Positions 1-12,214 of a stretch of DNA of 64,000 nucleotides are shown one piece after another. The first letter of the stretch is position 1. Each line of letters starts with the position of its first letter. Both the position numbers and the translations under genes were made by a program. The notes beneath the pieces were generated by a model, which was given only the letters and a program-made list of their open reading frames with translations, did not search any database and was not told where the DNA came from. Source of the stretch: Conoideocrella luteorostrata (Eukaryota > Ascomycota > Sordariomycetes > Hypocreales > Clavicipitaceae); assembly GCA_032433595.1 (NCBI GenBank), contig JASWJB010000174.1:26480-90479 (forward strand), read 5' to 3'.

Positions 1-3000
1 CTGAGTTCGCCCAAGAGCTGCCGGTAAGATTGGCAAGAGCGTCCCATTCTCCGAGAGCGTGTAGACATCGCATCTTACCCATGACAATATCAATTGGTGT
101 AGGCTGGTCGGCGGGTATCTCGCGTTCGCGCTTGTTGTAGAACTGCAAAGCCTCTTCCCATCGCTCGAGCTTTTCAAACCATGTCTCACGAAGCTGAATT
201 CCTTCCTTATAAAGCTGAGCCTTTCGTAAAATACCAATGGCCGCATCAGATTGTTGGAGCTGGTTATTGATGACGATGAGCGCCTCAACGGCACCACTGC
301 TTTGGTCTTGCAGAAACTCGAGCTCCTTGTAGTGAAGAGCCTTTGCGTATGCGTGGCATCGGGCCGCTTCTCGTCCAAGGACTCTGATATCTATAGGGAG
401 AGCCTTGTCATCATGCTCCATAAACTCTGCGAGGTTCAACAGTAACCCCAACAGCTCTGGCGGAACATTCTCAGACTTGATGGCGCTCTCAATGTTCTGT
501 ATCAGCTCGTCCTGGAACTGTTCATATAGCTCGCTCCAACAGGACACAAAAGCTGAATTAAAAAGCTCGCGAGCTAGTGGCAGATAGACACTGGCCAAGC
601 TTGCACAGGCGCGAAGGGCATGATTAGGCGACTCCGTCAATAGGGTGGTGCTGAACCGGCGTAGCCATTCTTGCCAGTCTTCTTTGGTAGACTTGCCTCT
701 CGTATCCCAAGCTCCCTTCAGGTGGATGGCATTCATCTCTAGCTTCTTTGTGCCCAGGTCTGCAAGTGGCGTCTCGTCTGCAATGTCAGCAAAACGTGAT
801 TCCGACGTGAGATCCTGTGGGAGAACCTCGCCCTTTTGAAGCTTGCTCACGAGCAGTTCATAGTTTTGGTGCGGAATCTGGTGCTGGTTGATGACTTTGT
901 TCACGGTGCCCATGAAGTGAACGTAGTCTTTGCCAAGTTGCTGTATCAACGCGCAAAGAGTGTCGAGAGCCGTGGTTCGGAGAACTGGCTCACCGGTATC
1001 AAGCACTCTTGTAAGAGGATGAATGATCTTTGCAGCGTAGTCATTCAAGTTCACTTGCCTGGAAATCTTGCCAATGGTATCAATGGCATGCTTTCTGATA
1101 AAGACAGGTTGTCCTTGCTTTTCAAAAGTGCGAACAATGACGGGAATGATTAGATGCATGTACTCTTCTGCGCTAGCGCCGAAAACGAGGAATGCATGCA
1201 AAACTCGTTCGGAAGGGATTCTCTTTGCGGATGAATCTCTGTCAAGCACCCCGAGCATATTGGGGAGGATGCCGGCCAGGTAGACCTTGAATTCTCCTTC
1301 TAATGATCGAGATATGGCTTCCACCAGAGAAAGAATTGTGGTCTGCAAAGATGCGGAGGTGTCCCAGTATTGCTGGAGAATTTCGATGATGGCTGGTAGA
1401 TAATTCCTAATATGCTGGCGTACAATACTGACCAGAGTTGCTAGCTGGTTGAAATATGATTCCAGTCGGGTAGAAGCAGAGGATCGGATGACGTGCAAAA
1501 AGGCAGGGATAATGCGATCAAGGAACGAAACACACTCCAAGCCCAAGGTTCTGAAGATATTCATAATAGCTTCGATAACGGCTGCATGGTGCTGTGCCAG
1601 TGACGGGTCTTTCAGAATTTGAAGCAGAGCATTAATGACGACGGTTGGGAAGTACTCTTTATTAGAGGGGGTCAGCCCGGTCATCATGAGAGAGATATCT
1701 GTCATTTGGTTCGATTCAACTCTCCGTTGGATTTCGGGGGTGCGCTCTTCAACTTGCTGTTCGTGGTTGTTAGTGGCTGGTTTGACTATGAACAATATAG
1801 TAGAGCGGAGGGAGATCATCCGTACCTGATGTTTATAAGGATCTAAGGCCCCCAAAATTCCCATCAATTTTATGGTTTCTTGCCTAAGCGGCCCCCTTTG
1901 ATCTTCAGTCCGAATAATTCCTTGCAAGATTTCTAAAAGTTGAGGATAATCCAGGTATGGTTCAATGACATAGCCAGAGTTACTAGCCAGCTGACCTAAT
2001 GCATTGAGCGCCGCCTCTCGCTTGATATTGGAAGATTGGTCCTGGAGTGCGTCTATGATCAACGGCATCAGGCGATCTTTATATGGCAACATGTCCTCGC
2101 CCCCGACAGTAGCGAGATCTCCAAGTGCTTTGAGAATGGTAGCGGCCACTGTTGGACTGGAGTCGCTGGCCTTCGGCAGTAGAACAGATATCATGGGTTC
2201 AACATAAGGCTTGATTAAAGTCTGAGCATTCTGAACCAGCAGACTCAGCAATTTGGCACTTTCTTCCTTATTTCTTGCCACCTCAGAAAATTCAAGCTCA
2301 GTAAGCATTTGAATGAGAGTTTTTCGTAACGAAGGGATGACGTATGCAGGATTGAATCGTGCCAATCGGCCAATAATCGATATTGCAACTTCGCGGATGG
2401 CAAATACTTCGTCATTAAGAGCGAAGAACAGGATTCGAATGTTCTCGGCTTTAGCAAGATGGCGATCAAAACGTTCGTCCAATGCCGCCAAAACGGTTCG
2501 CCGAATATTGGGCTCAGGGTCCGAGATTCCGACGGTCAGCAGTTTCTCGATCACATCACCGACGACCTGAAGAGCGTGATAACTGGTTTGGTTGACGATC
2601 GGATCGCGAACGTAGAGTTGACAGCAAGTTAAAGCTGCCGCCTCGCGAATGTCAGGGTCCTCGTCCTCCACATATTTGATAGCCACATCACGAACGAATT
2701 CGTTTAAAATGTGACCAGAGAAATCAAAGCTGCCAAGCGTGTTAAGCGCCAACTTGACCTCTGATCGTCGGTTCTCGTACGCCTGGGGGTCCTTGACATC
2801 CTTAGTGATGGCGGGAACAGAGCTGAGGGTATTTGGTTGAGGTGCACCGAGCGGCTTGAAAGGCTCGCCGCAAAGAACAACGCTCAGCATGTCAAGCAGC
2901 CTTTCTTGAATTGTGGGCTTAACTGGCGGTATGTAGAAGGCCATGTCCACGAGCGCTTGAGTGAGCTTTGGGGTCAGGTCGCAAGCGAAGATGGGATCCA

Positions 3001-4288
3001 AGAGGGCTTCCATATACTTGCTTAAAGTCTGACCCACGGCCACAGCCAACCGACTGATACAGTCGAAGACTGGATCAACGGAACCTCTCTTGCGTGACTG
3101 AACACTGAGTCCTTCCCTAACATGGATAAGAACACTATCGAGATAAGGCGCTATAGCGCTCTTAACGGAATTCGCAATGTTTCCAATGGCCAAGAAAGCA
3201 TCATTTCGTTCCTTGTCCCTCTTCAGCATACCAGTGAGATATACCATAAACTTGTGTAGCCATGAATGGGCGAAATCGGCTGGCGAATAGCTGGCGAGAT
3301 CTGGGACGAGATAAACGACGGTCCTTCTGGTGGTTGGATCTTTGTGGTCCTTGTGTTTATACACAATCTCGCAAGCTTCTTGATAGTGTTCTTGCATATA
3401 CATTCCTCCCTGTTCGAGTAGCTCCCGTAGCACCAGAAGGGATGCATGGATATACTCGACAGTGTGAACTCTAAGACCCTGTCTTGCCTCATTGTAAATC
3501 TTACTCATCCAGAGTTGTTTCATCTCCTGGTCTCGCTCTCGGATAATGCGGAAACAGGCACTAACTGTTTCCGCTGAAGTCTCGCGAATGAGTTGTCGAG
3601 GATCTCTTAATCCCTCCCAAATCCACTCGAAGATTGTCGGAATGTACTGATACATTAGCGTCGGGGCATTCCTCGCCAGCTCTCTAAGAACGAGGACAGC
3701 GCTATATCGACGTTCTTCGACTCGGTCATTTTGGAGCCATTCAAGAGCAGTGTTGACTTCGGAATCGACAAGTTCGGAAATGAGAGAGCCTCCAGGACGG
3801 CATAGTTTACCGAGAGCAATAGCTGTCGGTTTCATAGGGTTAATATCCTTGCCCCTTAGAACGGTTTTGATATTTTGTGTAAATCGAGTATATTTGGCGG
3901 CAACGTCGACGCCGTCGAAATCGACTAGAGCGTCCAGCGCATAGATGCCACCTAACCGTTCGGCCGAGTCGCTGCCATGTGTAATGAGTTGCGTGATTCT
4001 GTTATTGACCGCATTGTAAAAGTCATGGAATTGCTCTTGGGCAAGGTCTGCGGTGATCTTGTTAGCGACAATGAACGGGCCACGGCGGGGTTGATGTTTA
4101 TACCTCGGTGGCATACGACAACAAGCTCACGAAGCTGTATAGCGGCTCTTTTGCGCACATCATCTCCGACACTGGCTTTAAAATTAGTCCTGGAATCAAT
4201 CGTGGGGCTGTGGCAAGACGTACCGTGATCGCAGACTCCTAGTGATGTGCTCAAGTCGCTCGATAGCGACCTGCTGTTGTTGCGCCAT
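1..4288 (-). CDS. tor: TOR serine/threonine kinase, N-terminal HEAT region and start of FAT domain (partial)
   Basis: Target-of-rapamycin kinase, the catalytic subunit of TORC1/TORC2 that links nutrient status to growth. Exons by hand: 4288-4224, 4171-4104, 4047-1826 and 1756 to beyond the left edge; phases agree at each junction. About 1,370 residues are visible, nearly all HEAT repeats. Diagnostic stretches are the LEWLQNDRVEERRYSAVLVL type repeat, the ALDPYKH block (about codons 780-785) and, at the window edge, EALQFYNKRE and LGEWDALANL, which belong to the start of the FAT domain. FRB, kinase and FATC parts lie outside. The start is the first ATG of a short exon encoding MAQQQQVAIERLEH. 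The 69-nt intron 1825-1757 is stop-free and a multiple of three. The gene is divergent from RTF2. Identification is by family recognition of conserved blocks and is firm. Confidence 0.93.
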
Positions 4289-5055
4289 CGTCCCGTCCCC
4301 TATTGACGCCGCAACCTGGTAATCAGGTCAGCATGAACCAGGGTTATCTTAGACTTCGTCGACTTGGACTGATGGGACCGATGGGGTATCGAAATTTGTG
4401 TAAAATGCGAGGTGCATAAATCTATTGTGTGAAAGTCGTGTGACAGAGTGTGGTTTAGAGGTATCGCGGGCGCCTGCAAATATGAGGTCTATTGAACAGA
4501 CTGTCGCACCTAATTTCGTTCCCCCTACGGAAATAACGAAATTAAATACGGCGGAGCTTCTGAAAACAGAAGGCAGCAGTTCACAACCAGCATAAACTTT
4601 GAAATCGAGGTGCGTGGGATGGGTTGCCTAACTGATGTGAAGTCAGCAACGCCCTCATCAGCGAGCTAGACCAACACCACACCAGTTGACCTACCTTGTG
4701 TGGGTCCATGTCACATGGGCGCCGTGCGAAACACTGTATTATAGTGTGAACTCGCTGTGGCCTAAACTTTCACGTGCAAAGTGTGCTGCTGCAGGACAAT
4801 TGCAGCGGATAGTGCTACTGCCAGAGTTAGTTGTAAATGTCTTGCCGTATTGCGCACTGTGAGATTTTCTGTGAATCCGTATCAACTACGAAAGTTAATG
4901 CAGTAGCGTCACTTGCCATCACTTTTCTATCCACCTTACCACGCAACCAGCCGCAACACATCTCGAATCCATATCCAAAGTATCTCTTCAGGGTCAATGC
5001 CAACTCTTATATGACGTCTACTCACTCCAGTGCTTGAAAACAAAATACTGCACCA
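4289..5055. promoter_or_regulatory. Shared divergent promoter between TOR and RTF2
   Basis: 767 bp separate the two start codons, so both promoters must lie here. No clear TATA box close to either start is visible. No further gene is supported; small open frames here lack codon structure. Confidence 0.5.
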
Positions 5056-5874
5056 ATGGGCAACGACGGGGGCTCCATTCCTAAACGCAGCGAACTTGTC
5101 AAAAATGCTGCTCGTGCTGCGACTGTATCTGAGCTCAAAGCTACAGCATTGGAGTCGCTTGCTCATGCCTGGACGCACTGTGCTCTCAGCGGCGGTCCTC
5201 TGGAGATGGAAACTGCCGTTTCAGACTGGCGTGGTCGGCTGTTCAACTACGAAGCAATCCTTAACGGCTTGATGCCATCCGACGACCTCACTGAAGTAAC
5301 ACCATCAACCTTTGGTATCAAGTCATTACGCGATGTTGTTCGGTTGAAGTTCTCCAAATCTGGCGACAAATGGGCGTGTCCAATTTCTATGAAACAGATG
5401 GGTCCATCCACGAAGGCTATCTACCTGGTTCCATGTGGCCACGTCTTTGCCGAGATTGCTATTACAGAGATTCAGGAAGAGTCATGTCCAGAGTGTGGTG
5501 AATCGTTTGAAGAGTCGAATATTATCATGCTACTTCCGGTTACTGAGAAAGACGTACAACAACTAGAGAGAAGGCTAGAAGTCCTAAGGGGTAAGGGTTT
5601 GACACATAGCTTGAAGAAGGACAAGTCGGAAAAGAAGAACAAGAAGAAAAGAAAAGGCGGCGAAAATGGAGCCAGCGAGAGTAAGATTGAGAACGATGGC
5701 AAACTTTCAGCACCAATGTCAAAGAAGGGCATAGATTCAAGGATAAGTGGCATTAACAATTCAATGGCTGCATCCTTGACAGCGAAAGTCTTGGCAGAGC
5801 AAGATGAAAGGAATAAGAGAAGGAAATTGGCCTCTGAGGCTGTCTCTAGGGAAAGCGAAGTAGCAAGAGGATGA
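5056..5874 (+). CDS. rtf2: Replication termination factor 2 (Rtf2-domain protein)
   Basis: Single-exon gene of 272 residues. It opens with the hallmark MGNDGGSIPKR of Rtf2 proteins. A C2HC2 RING-like fold follows in the middle: CPIS at about residue 109, then PCGHVF, then CPECGESF. In the family this domain serves replication-fork pausing at termination sites (fission yeast RTS1) and, in humans, proteasome-linked fork restart. The C-terminal third is a lysine-rich basic tract (about residues 185-205) likely to act as a nuclear localisation signal, then a low-complexity tail. The length is normal for the family. The start is fixed by the conserved N terminus. It shares a divergent promoter with TOR and is convergent with the Zn2Cys6 gene downstream. 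Confidence 0.93.
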   Translation: MGNDGGSIPKRSELVKNAARAATVSELKATALESLAHAWTHCALSGGPLEMETAVSDWRGRLFNYEAILNGLMPSDDLTEVTPSTFGIKSLRDVVRLKFSKSGDKWACPISMKQMGPSTKAIYLVPCGHVFAEIAITEIQEESCPECGESFEESNIIMLLPVTEKDVQQLERRLEVLRGKGLTHSLKKDKSEKKNKKKRKGGENGASESKIENDGKLSAPMSKKGIDSRISGINNSMAASLTAKVLAEQDERNKRRKLASEAVSRESEVARG

Positions 5875-6100
5875 TAGACTGATACAGGTGACCCTCAACA
5901 CAAACAGAATGAGGAACGATACCCAGTTACCTTAAAATATCAGTCAATGGAACACCTATAGCTAAATCGCCAGTTCAAAATAGGTTGAATCACAACCTGA
6001 GACACAGATTTAGACGTGAATGACCTTCTTACTCCCGTAAGCTAGCACGAAAGCACAATTTTCTGAAAGGGTTAAATTGGATTTCGGCAAACTGTGAGGG

Positions 6101-7963
6101 CTATCCTACTTGCAAAAACTCCTTGGTGATATCATACTGCCCTTGGCCATCACCCAGATCTCGAAAGTTAGTTATCCAAACGCCCCCAGGTTGCCGCGGC
6201 CCAACCAAAGTATTCTTTATTCTTTGTGTCTCTGGGATGTCAAATGGTGGAGAGAGGGAGAGATGCTTAGGCTGATATGCAGCTAGTTGTGACGCAAGCC
6301 TCAAGGACGGATGCTCCGATGGTTCAGAAACGACAGGCTGTACAGGCTCTTCAAACGAAAATTCTGCATCACCATCGAGTTCTTGACTGATAATGGCTTT
6401 TTGCCGCAAATGTGAGAGCGTCGGCGGTTGTGTTAAGAAAACCTGCAAGTCTTGGTCAATCCACCATGCTGAAGACGTAGAGGATGATGAAATAGTTGAA
6501 GGCGTCGTCTCTCGCATTGGAGATTCAACTGGCAGGCTTGAATGTTCTAGTTCCTTGAACATGCTGCCTTCTTCTATTTCAATAATTCTTGCCGCAATGA
6601 CGATTGACTCCTTGGCGCTCCATAGATTTTCTTTGCGATTTCGCACTTCATCTTTCAGCAAAATGCGCAGAGCTGCCCTTCGGAGCGCAGGATGACGGCA
6701 TTTAACAGCAACCCAATATAATGGCGCAATCAACTCTGTTTCGAAGCTGAAGTCTGGAAGTTTTTTGGAGGCGTTAGTCTGATTGACAACCGAAGAGGCA
6801 TGGGATACGATGGACGCGAAGTTCTGGATATGGCTGTCATATGCCAACTCGCCCGGTTGTAGGGCAATGCAGACCCAGCTGATTGAGGCTTGGTAATACA
6901 TTTGGAGTAAACTCTGCGCCATGCGTGTCGAACTGTTTTGAGGGAGGGTTGTTGTGAGCAAGGCGAACGCATTGTTCCAGTCTGTTAGCTGGCAAATGAG
7001 TGATTGTTGTAGAGCCTCTAAAGCCGCGAGCTTGACATAATCCGGGCTCTCGCCGTACACTCCTAGTCGGCCATCGAGGGAAAATCTTAACGCATCATCG
7101 AGTAAGTGATAAAGGCGATCTTTGGCGTCTCTTAAATTCATAAACTCGGACGGAGTTGAAATCAAATTTTTTAGCATATCCGGAATCGGCTCAGGTCTAC
7201 TCCCAAAGAGAAAGCAGGCTAAACTTAGCCGCGAGAACATCGGCACCAAGTCGCGCTTTACCATGTCCAGTGACGGAGAATTCTTATTTTCGAGATGGGA
7301 TAACAACCTGCGTCCTTGGCAGATGTGCAATTGTGAAGCCTGGCCACGATCGAGTATAAACTCAATACATGTTAAAAGCACACATACCAGTAAAGGTATG
7401 GCCATGGTCCCCCTCTCAGCGTTCCATTCTCTCATAGCGGTGATAGCTTTTCCGTATTCCCGGAACGCATAGTTGCGCTCTCTAGTGCGATCAATCCCAT
7501 CCTTGGCAAGTCCGCATTCGAGGAAGCTGCTCAACGATAGCAAGGAGTGATGGACTACGGCCTCAGTCAAGCCGAGTTGCAATACGGTTTCGCCCCAGAA
7601 CTCTGAATTGTAAATCCCACTCAAAACGGGAACTAACCGACTGTGATAGTAGTCGAATGCCCGACGTCCATCCGCATTCTCGAATTCTACGGTTGGTGAT
7701 ATGTGACGGATGAGAGTTTCGGAACGAGTTGATGCATCCAGGTAGCCGTCACAGAGGCGGCCGGATCTGAGGCAGCGGAGGCAAGCGGGCTTTGCTTCAT
7801 CACATTTCACTTTCCGCAGCCTGCATGATTAGCGGTTAGTCGAGCGTTCTGGCACCATTCCTTGGGTTCGCAGGGCAACTTGCTTGCAGGTGATGCAACC
7901 CGTGCGAACTTTACGAGACCCTTTCCGGCCAGATGGTCTTGCTGAAGGTGACACTTCACTCAT
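6101..7963 (-). CDS. Zn2Cys6 transcription factor with fungal-specific C-terminal domain; GC-AG intron
   Basis: Two exons, 7963-7884 and 7820-6101, give 599 residues. The zinc cluster is split by the intron. Joined, the cysteines are C23-x2-C26-x6-C33-x6-C40-x2-C43-x6-C50, a perfect binuclear cluster. This join requires a GC donor (GCAAGT at 7883) with a CTAAC branch point and a CAG acceptor ending at 7821; no GT donor restores the frame. The rest resembles the DUF3468/fungal_trans_2 class, with the DYYHSRLVPVLSG type opening near residues 85-105 and a Ser-rich linker near residue 470. I chose ATG 7963 (MSEVSPSARPSGRK) over an in-frame ATG at 8062 because that extension is hydrophobic and unlike the family. 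The target pathway cannot be read from the context. Confidence 0.9.
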
Positions 7964-9462
7964 GTTTGCAGCCCAGGTGTTATGTGTAACAATTATACGG
8001 AGTACAGCGCGAAAAAGCAAAGACGAAGGGTAAAAGGACCGCACGATAACCATCATTGGCAAGCTTGTTCAAATTGGCATGTGGCGCCTGGCGGTGGAGT
8101 TCGAAGATTGCTAAGCTGTGGCGTACTCGTTACGATACTGCGTAAGCTCAGCAACACTTAATGCTGACATGACCCAAATTTGGGATTCCTGTGCACGGAC
8201 ATAATAGTTACAATAGGATTAGTCTTGAAGCAGCAACCAATTAACTATACCTATTATTCTCAACTGCCGGGCTGCCCTAGTCGGCTGAGTACTTTATTGC
8301 ATGCACTATCTTTCGCGCTTAGCCATCCATCCAGATTAGGCCTAGGGTTAAAAGTGTGGAGAAATTGCAGGCTTTTTTCAACAAGTTAGTCAGTCAACGT
8401 CAATGCCGGTGGAGAAGTGATGCAGTATAATAAACAAGATCAAGTCCTTCGTACTGCCTCCGTACGGGGCGTGATATTTATTCGCTCCGCAACATGGCGC
8501 GAATTACTCAAATCAGTCAACGTTTTCCGGCAGCGTATAGCCAGCATATCTTGCGAATACTATTCGTCGCTGGTTCGATAAGATAGAGGCTAGCAAAAAG
8601 AAAAAAAGAAAAAGAAAAATGAATAATAAATAAAAGAAGGTTCAATTGCTCCAGACATCAACCTATGCTATGTAACTGGTTTACAAGGTCAGACGGGTAC
8701 AGGAAGATTCTGAGACGTGCTCAAACACTCCGGAAAGGCCACTAGCTTTAATGAAACAAAACGTCCCGAATGTTTTACTCACCTCGCCTGTCAACCTACA
8801 AGTCGCACAATGTTCTGCATTTCAAGTTCCACAAGGCTGATGGAGCCAACATCTTTGAGACGATGCTGGCGTGATGGCGAAGCCCACGCCATAACGGCCG
8901 CCACCAGCCAATCAACTGCTCGATCCGTCTGGATAGATGGAGCCGGTGCTATTCATGGAGGTCTGGGGCTGACGCTCATTGGAACTTGAGCCAATGCAGG
9001 GCTAGTCGGGATGTGCTGGGTCGAGTGACTTCAGCACTGCCTGCCCCTGAGCCTCTGCTGCCTAGCGAGATCAGATCAGTGCTGCAGCACTGCAATACGA
9101 CATTTGCCCAGTCATTGAGCCTCAGCTCAGAAAGCAATAATGTACCCCGTACGGGGGGCCTGGGACGTTGTGACGGATTGCGGTCATGGGCGGCCGTTGA
9201 CAACCTCCCGATACCCCATTCATTCAAAACGGCCCCGTTCGATTCAATTCGTCGCAATGTTGAAGTAGAACCCTTTACCCCAACCGCTGTGCCACCACAT
9301 GCAACCTTTCACATCAACACTTTATTCCATGGTGACGACTTGCGCAGTGTTCCATTGTGCCACATTAGGCACATGATAGATTCTCTTTCTTGGATGGTAC
9401 GGGGAAGCAGAAGTCCAATTACAAACTAACAGATCGTGGCCGTTGCTCGTCAACCGCTGTCA
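7964..9462. other. Intergenic region with no supported gene
   Basis: About 1.5 kb between divergently placed genes. It carries copies of the TACGGAGTAC palindrome (7996-8005; partial copies near 8457 and 9147) and A-rich tracts near 8595-8635. An open frame at 8986-9429 has no recognisable domain and is not called. Confidence 0.5.
7996..8005. repeat. Copy of TACGGAGTAC palindrome
   Basis: Perfect 10-bp palindromic unit lying 33 bp upstream of the chosen start codon of the Zn2Cys6 gene. Confidence 0.85.
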
Positions 9463-11844
9463 ATGGACGCTCGACCATCGCAGCTCCGGTCGCCAGTGCG
9501 GGAAGCAGACAACCTCCAGCAGCCTCCCTATCTCCGCCAAGATCAGGACAAGCAAGCAACATCTGCCCCGAACGATGGTATCAGTTATCGCAGGAAGTTC
9601 CCGGAAAGCCTGCACCTCGCGTCTAGCAACTTTCGCATCAGATCGCGCACTGCCTCGACCAGAAGCAGCATTTCGTCTGCGCATATTCCCGACTCTGCTA
9701 CCGCGTACTCGCCGTCTACGCTTGCAAGCCCATTGAGCTCAAGCTATGCCAGTGATATTCAAGAACGCTTTGCATGCCAAACTCTAGACGGATCAAGGCC
9801 ACCCAGCAGGATACGCCATCGCCATCGGCCGTCTATCGCAACTTGTTCCACCTTCATTAATGATGACGACGATAATCTAGCTTATCTAGGCTGTCATGAT
9901 GTAGCAGGGAAAATTAAACAAGCTGGCGACGATTACCCTGAACTAATTGAAACCCACGAAATTGAACTTGACGAGTGTGTAGACCCCTCGCGAGCTGCTG
10001 TCTTGTTGCTAATATTCCATTACAGACCCTTGACAGATGCTACTCCGATCAAAGAGGAAGATGATGCTCTGACACCTGGTAAGAACAGCGACTGGGAACA
10101 AAACCGAACTCCTTGTGCATCGCCAACCCAAAAGTCAGAAATCTCCTTCTCTACATTTGGAGACACCATCTCATCAGATGATGCAGATGGTATTCTGGAA
10201 TACACGTTACAACTAGCATATGGAATCGAACTGAGCGAGGCACAAGCCCCAGTTGGGGCATTGCATCAAATCGTTTCTAAGTTCGTTCGCGATCTTGGTC
10301 AACACATCTGGCAAGCCCCAGCAGATATCCAAGCTTCACAAACAATGTCCGCCTCGAGCTCATCCACAACTCCTTCTACGGGCCAAGGTGGGGATGGCTC
10401 ACAGGGATCCGGGAAAAGAAAGAAGCAACTGCCAGGTGGTGGAGATAGTGGTGGTGAAGAATTCAGCGATGGTGAAGGGTCCGGTTATATTCCGTCAAAG
10501 AAGATGAAACCTAGTCCAAAAGAGGACGATAACTTGCGGCTCAGTTGTCCGTATAGAAAACGGAACCCGCATCGATTTAACGTCAGGGACCATCACAGTT
10601 GCGCAATGACGTATTTTCCCAAATTTGCGGAGCTCAGGTAAGCATAGACCGACCATCGTCGGCACGATTCTTTCCTCAACTACGTATCCTGTTCCCTACC
10701 AACATGTAGCTGATATTGGAACAGACAACACATTGTCAAGCAGCACAAGCGTGATGATCCGTCAGCGTTCGTTTGCGATCGCTGTACTCGCGATTTCGGC
10801 ACTAGAAAAGAACTCCGTGATCACCAGCGCCAACCAAAGGAGCAAATGTGCGATATATCAGACCACGATCCAGAGGCTGGTATTGATGGACCAACATCAA
10901 ATAAACTTCTCAGTCGGAAGAGAGTCAGCGGCGCCTCTGCGGAAGTTCAATGGAAGGAGATTTGGAACATACTGTTCCCGGACGATGATGACCAAATTAT
11001 TCGACCCTTCCGTAAGTAGTTATGATCCAGCCCTTATGCTTCTCTTCAATTTATTATCCGTGAGCTACCGTTAACATCAGCCCCTCAAGACTTTACCCCC
11101 GTAATTGAACACTTCGAACTCTCAGCGCACTACCTCGAAGCCTTCAACTATCTCCAATCCTCCCTAGTTGATAAAATCTCCAACCCAGCCACCTTGGAAA
11201 CTCTGGCCACAAAATTCCACCAGTGTTTTATCGAGACTGTGGAACGATGCAATCTCTCCGCCCAGAGCATGCCCTACACCAATCGCAGCAACAAGCGCAT
11301 TGAACCTGCCGCCCGCATTCAAAGCACTCAAAGCCTCATCAGCAGGAAACCACGCCCGGTGGCTTCTAGACCCGACTCGGGCGTAGTCATTGACGATACT
11401 TCTGAAGAAAGCGGCAGCATAATCGGGGCATCATCTCTCGGTCACAGAGACAGCGTCAGAACAGTCACCAGTTACGTGCCCCGTCGGGGAAGCCATCTAG
11501 TTCCCAAAAACAATGCGCACAGTTTCCCTATTCCACTGTCTACGAATGCGGACCTAAACCAGAACCACATTGCTCCTCTGCCGCATTTCAATCTCGGGCA
11601 GAGTGCTCTGGGTGAAATGCCGGATACGACGGCCGCGGCGGTTGAAGCTTGGACAAATGGACTGTCATTTGATCAGCATAGCGGTGCATTCATGTCGGAG
11701 CAGTGGATGGCGGACACGAACATGACGCCGCAAGCGCAATTTGCGGGATTGGATGACTCTCTGATATTGTATAATACGGAGTTCTCTGGCATGGAAGAGG
11801 CATATCCAAATATTCATGGGACGAAAACGGACGGGGCTGTCTAA
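9463..11844 (+). CDS. Conserved fungal protein with degenerate C2H2 zinc-finger region
   Basis: Three exons, 9463-10637, 10725-11011 and 11081-11844 (phases agree), giving about 741 residues. The N-terminal half is Ser/Pro-rich and disordered. Acidic and Gly-rich tracts (about residues 300-350) precede a conserved Cys/His block that spans the first intron: CPYRKRNPHRFNVRDHHSC, then HIVKQHKRDD, then FVCDRCTRDFGTRKELRDH. This is the arrangement of a fungal family with atypical C2H2 fingers, often described as putative nuclear regulators. The C-terminal part has a helical segment, then a Ser/Thr-rich tail. ATG 9463 is the first Met in the open frame, which is closed by a stop at 9427; an upstream exon ending at the AG near 9432 cannot be excluded. 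Function is unknown. Confidence 0.82.
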
Positions 11845-12214
11845 GATTTTTGGGCTGATGATAGATCAGCAGAAAGTTTGGGGAACGGAAAGGAAAATAG
11901 GATGTTTGGTTAACGGGATTTCAACTTGGGGAATTTGTGTATTCATAAGTTATGTGAGCTTCTTTCTTGGTTCCCACCTGGGGGTAATACCAGATTATAC
12001 TACATACACGAGGATACAAGACGCTATACACAATGCTAAATTAATGACAGAAGAGTAGCACAACTCGTTTCTTGCGCCGAATTCCTGTGTTCAGTTCAAC
12101 ACGAAGATAGTTCTATACACCGACTCGTGAATATCCTGTCCCGCCCAGCAAATGCTCTGCCCAAAGAACGCCGATATGACCGAGAAAAAAAAAGGAAGAA
12201 AAGAATAAGAGGAA
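11845..12214. other. 3' flanking region between convergent genes
   Basis: 370 bp between two convergent stop codons. It contains an A-rich tract at 12184-12206 and no supported gene. Confidence 0.5.

Noticed and set aside
8986..9429. 147-codon frame upstream of the zinc-finger-like protein
   Set aside because: No motif; considered as an upstream exon, but no donor/acceptor pair gives a convincing join to 9433 or later.
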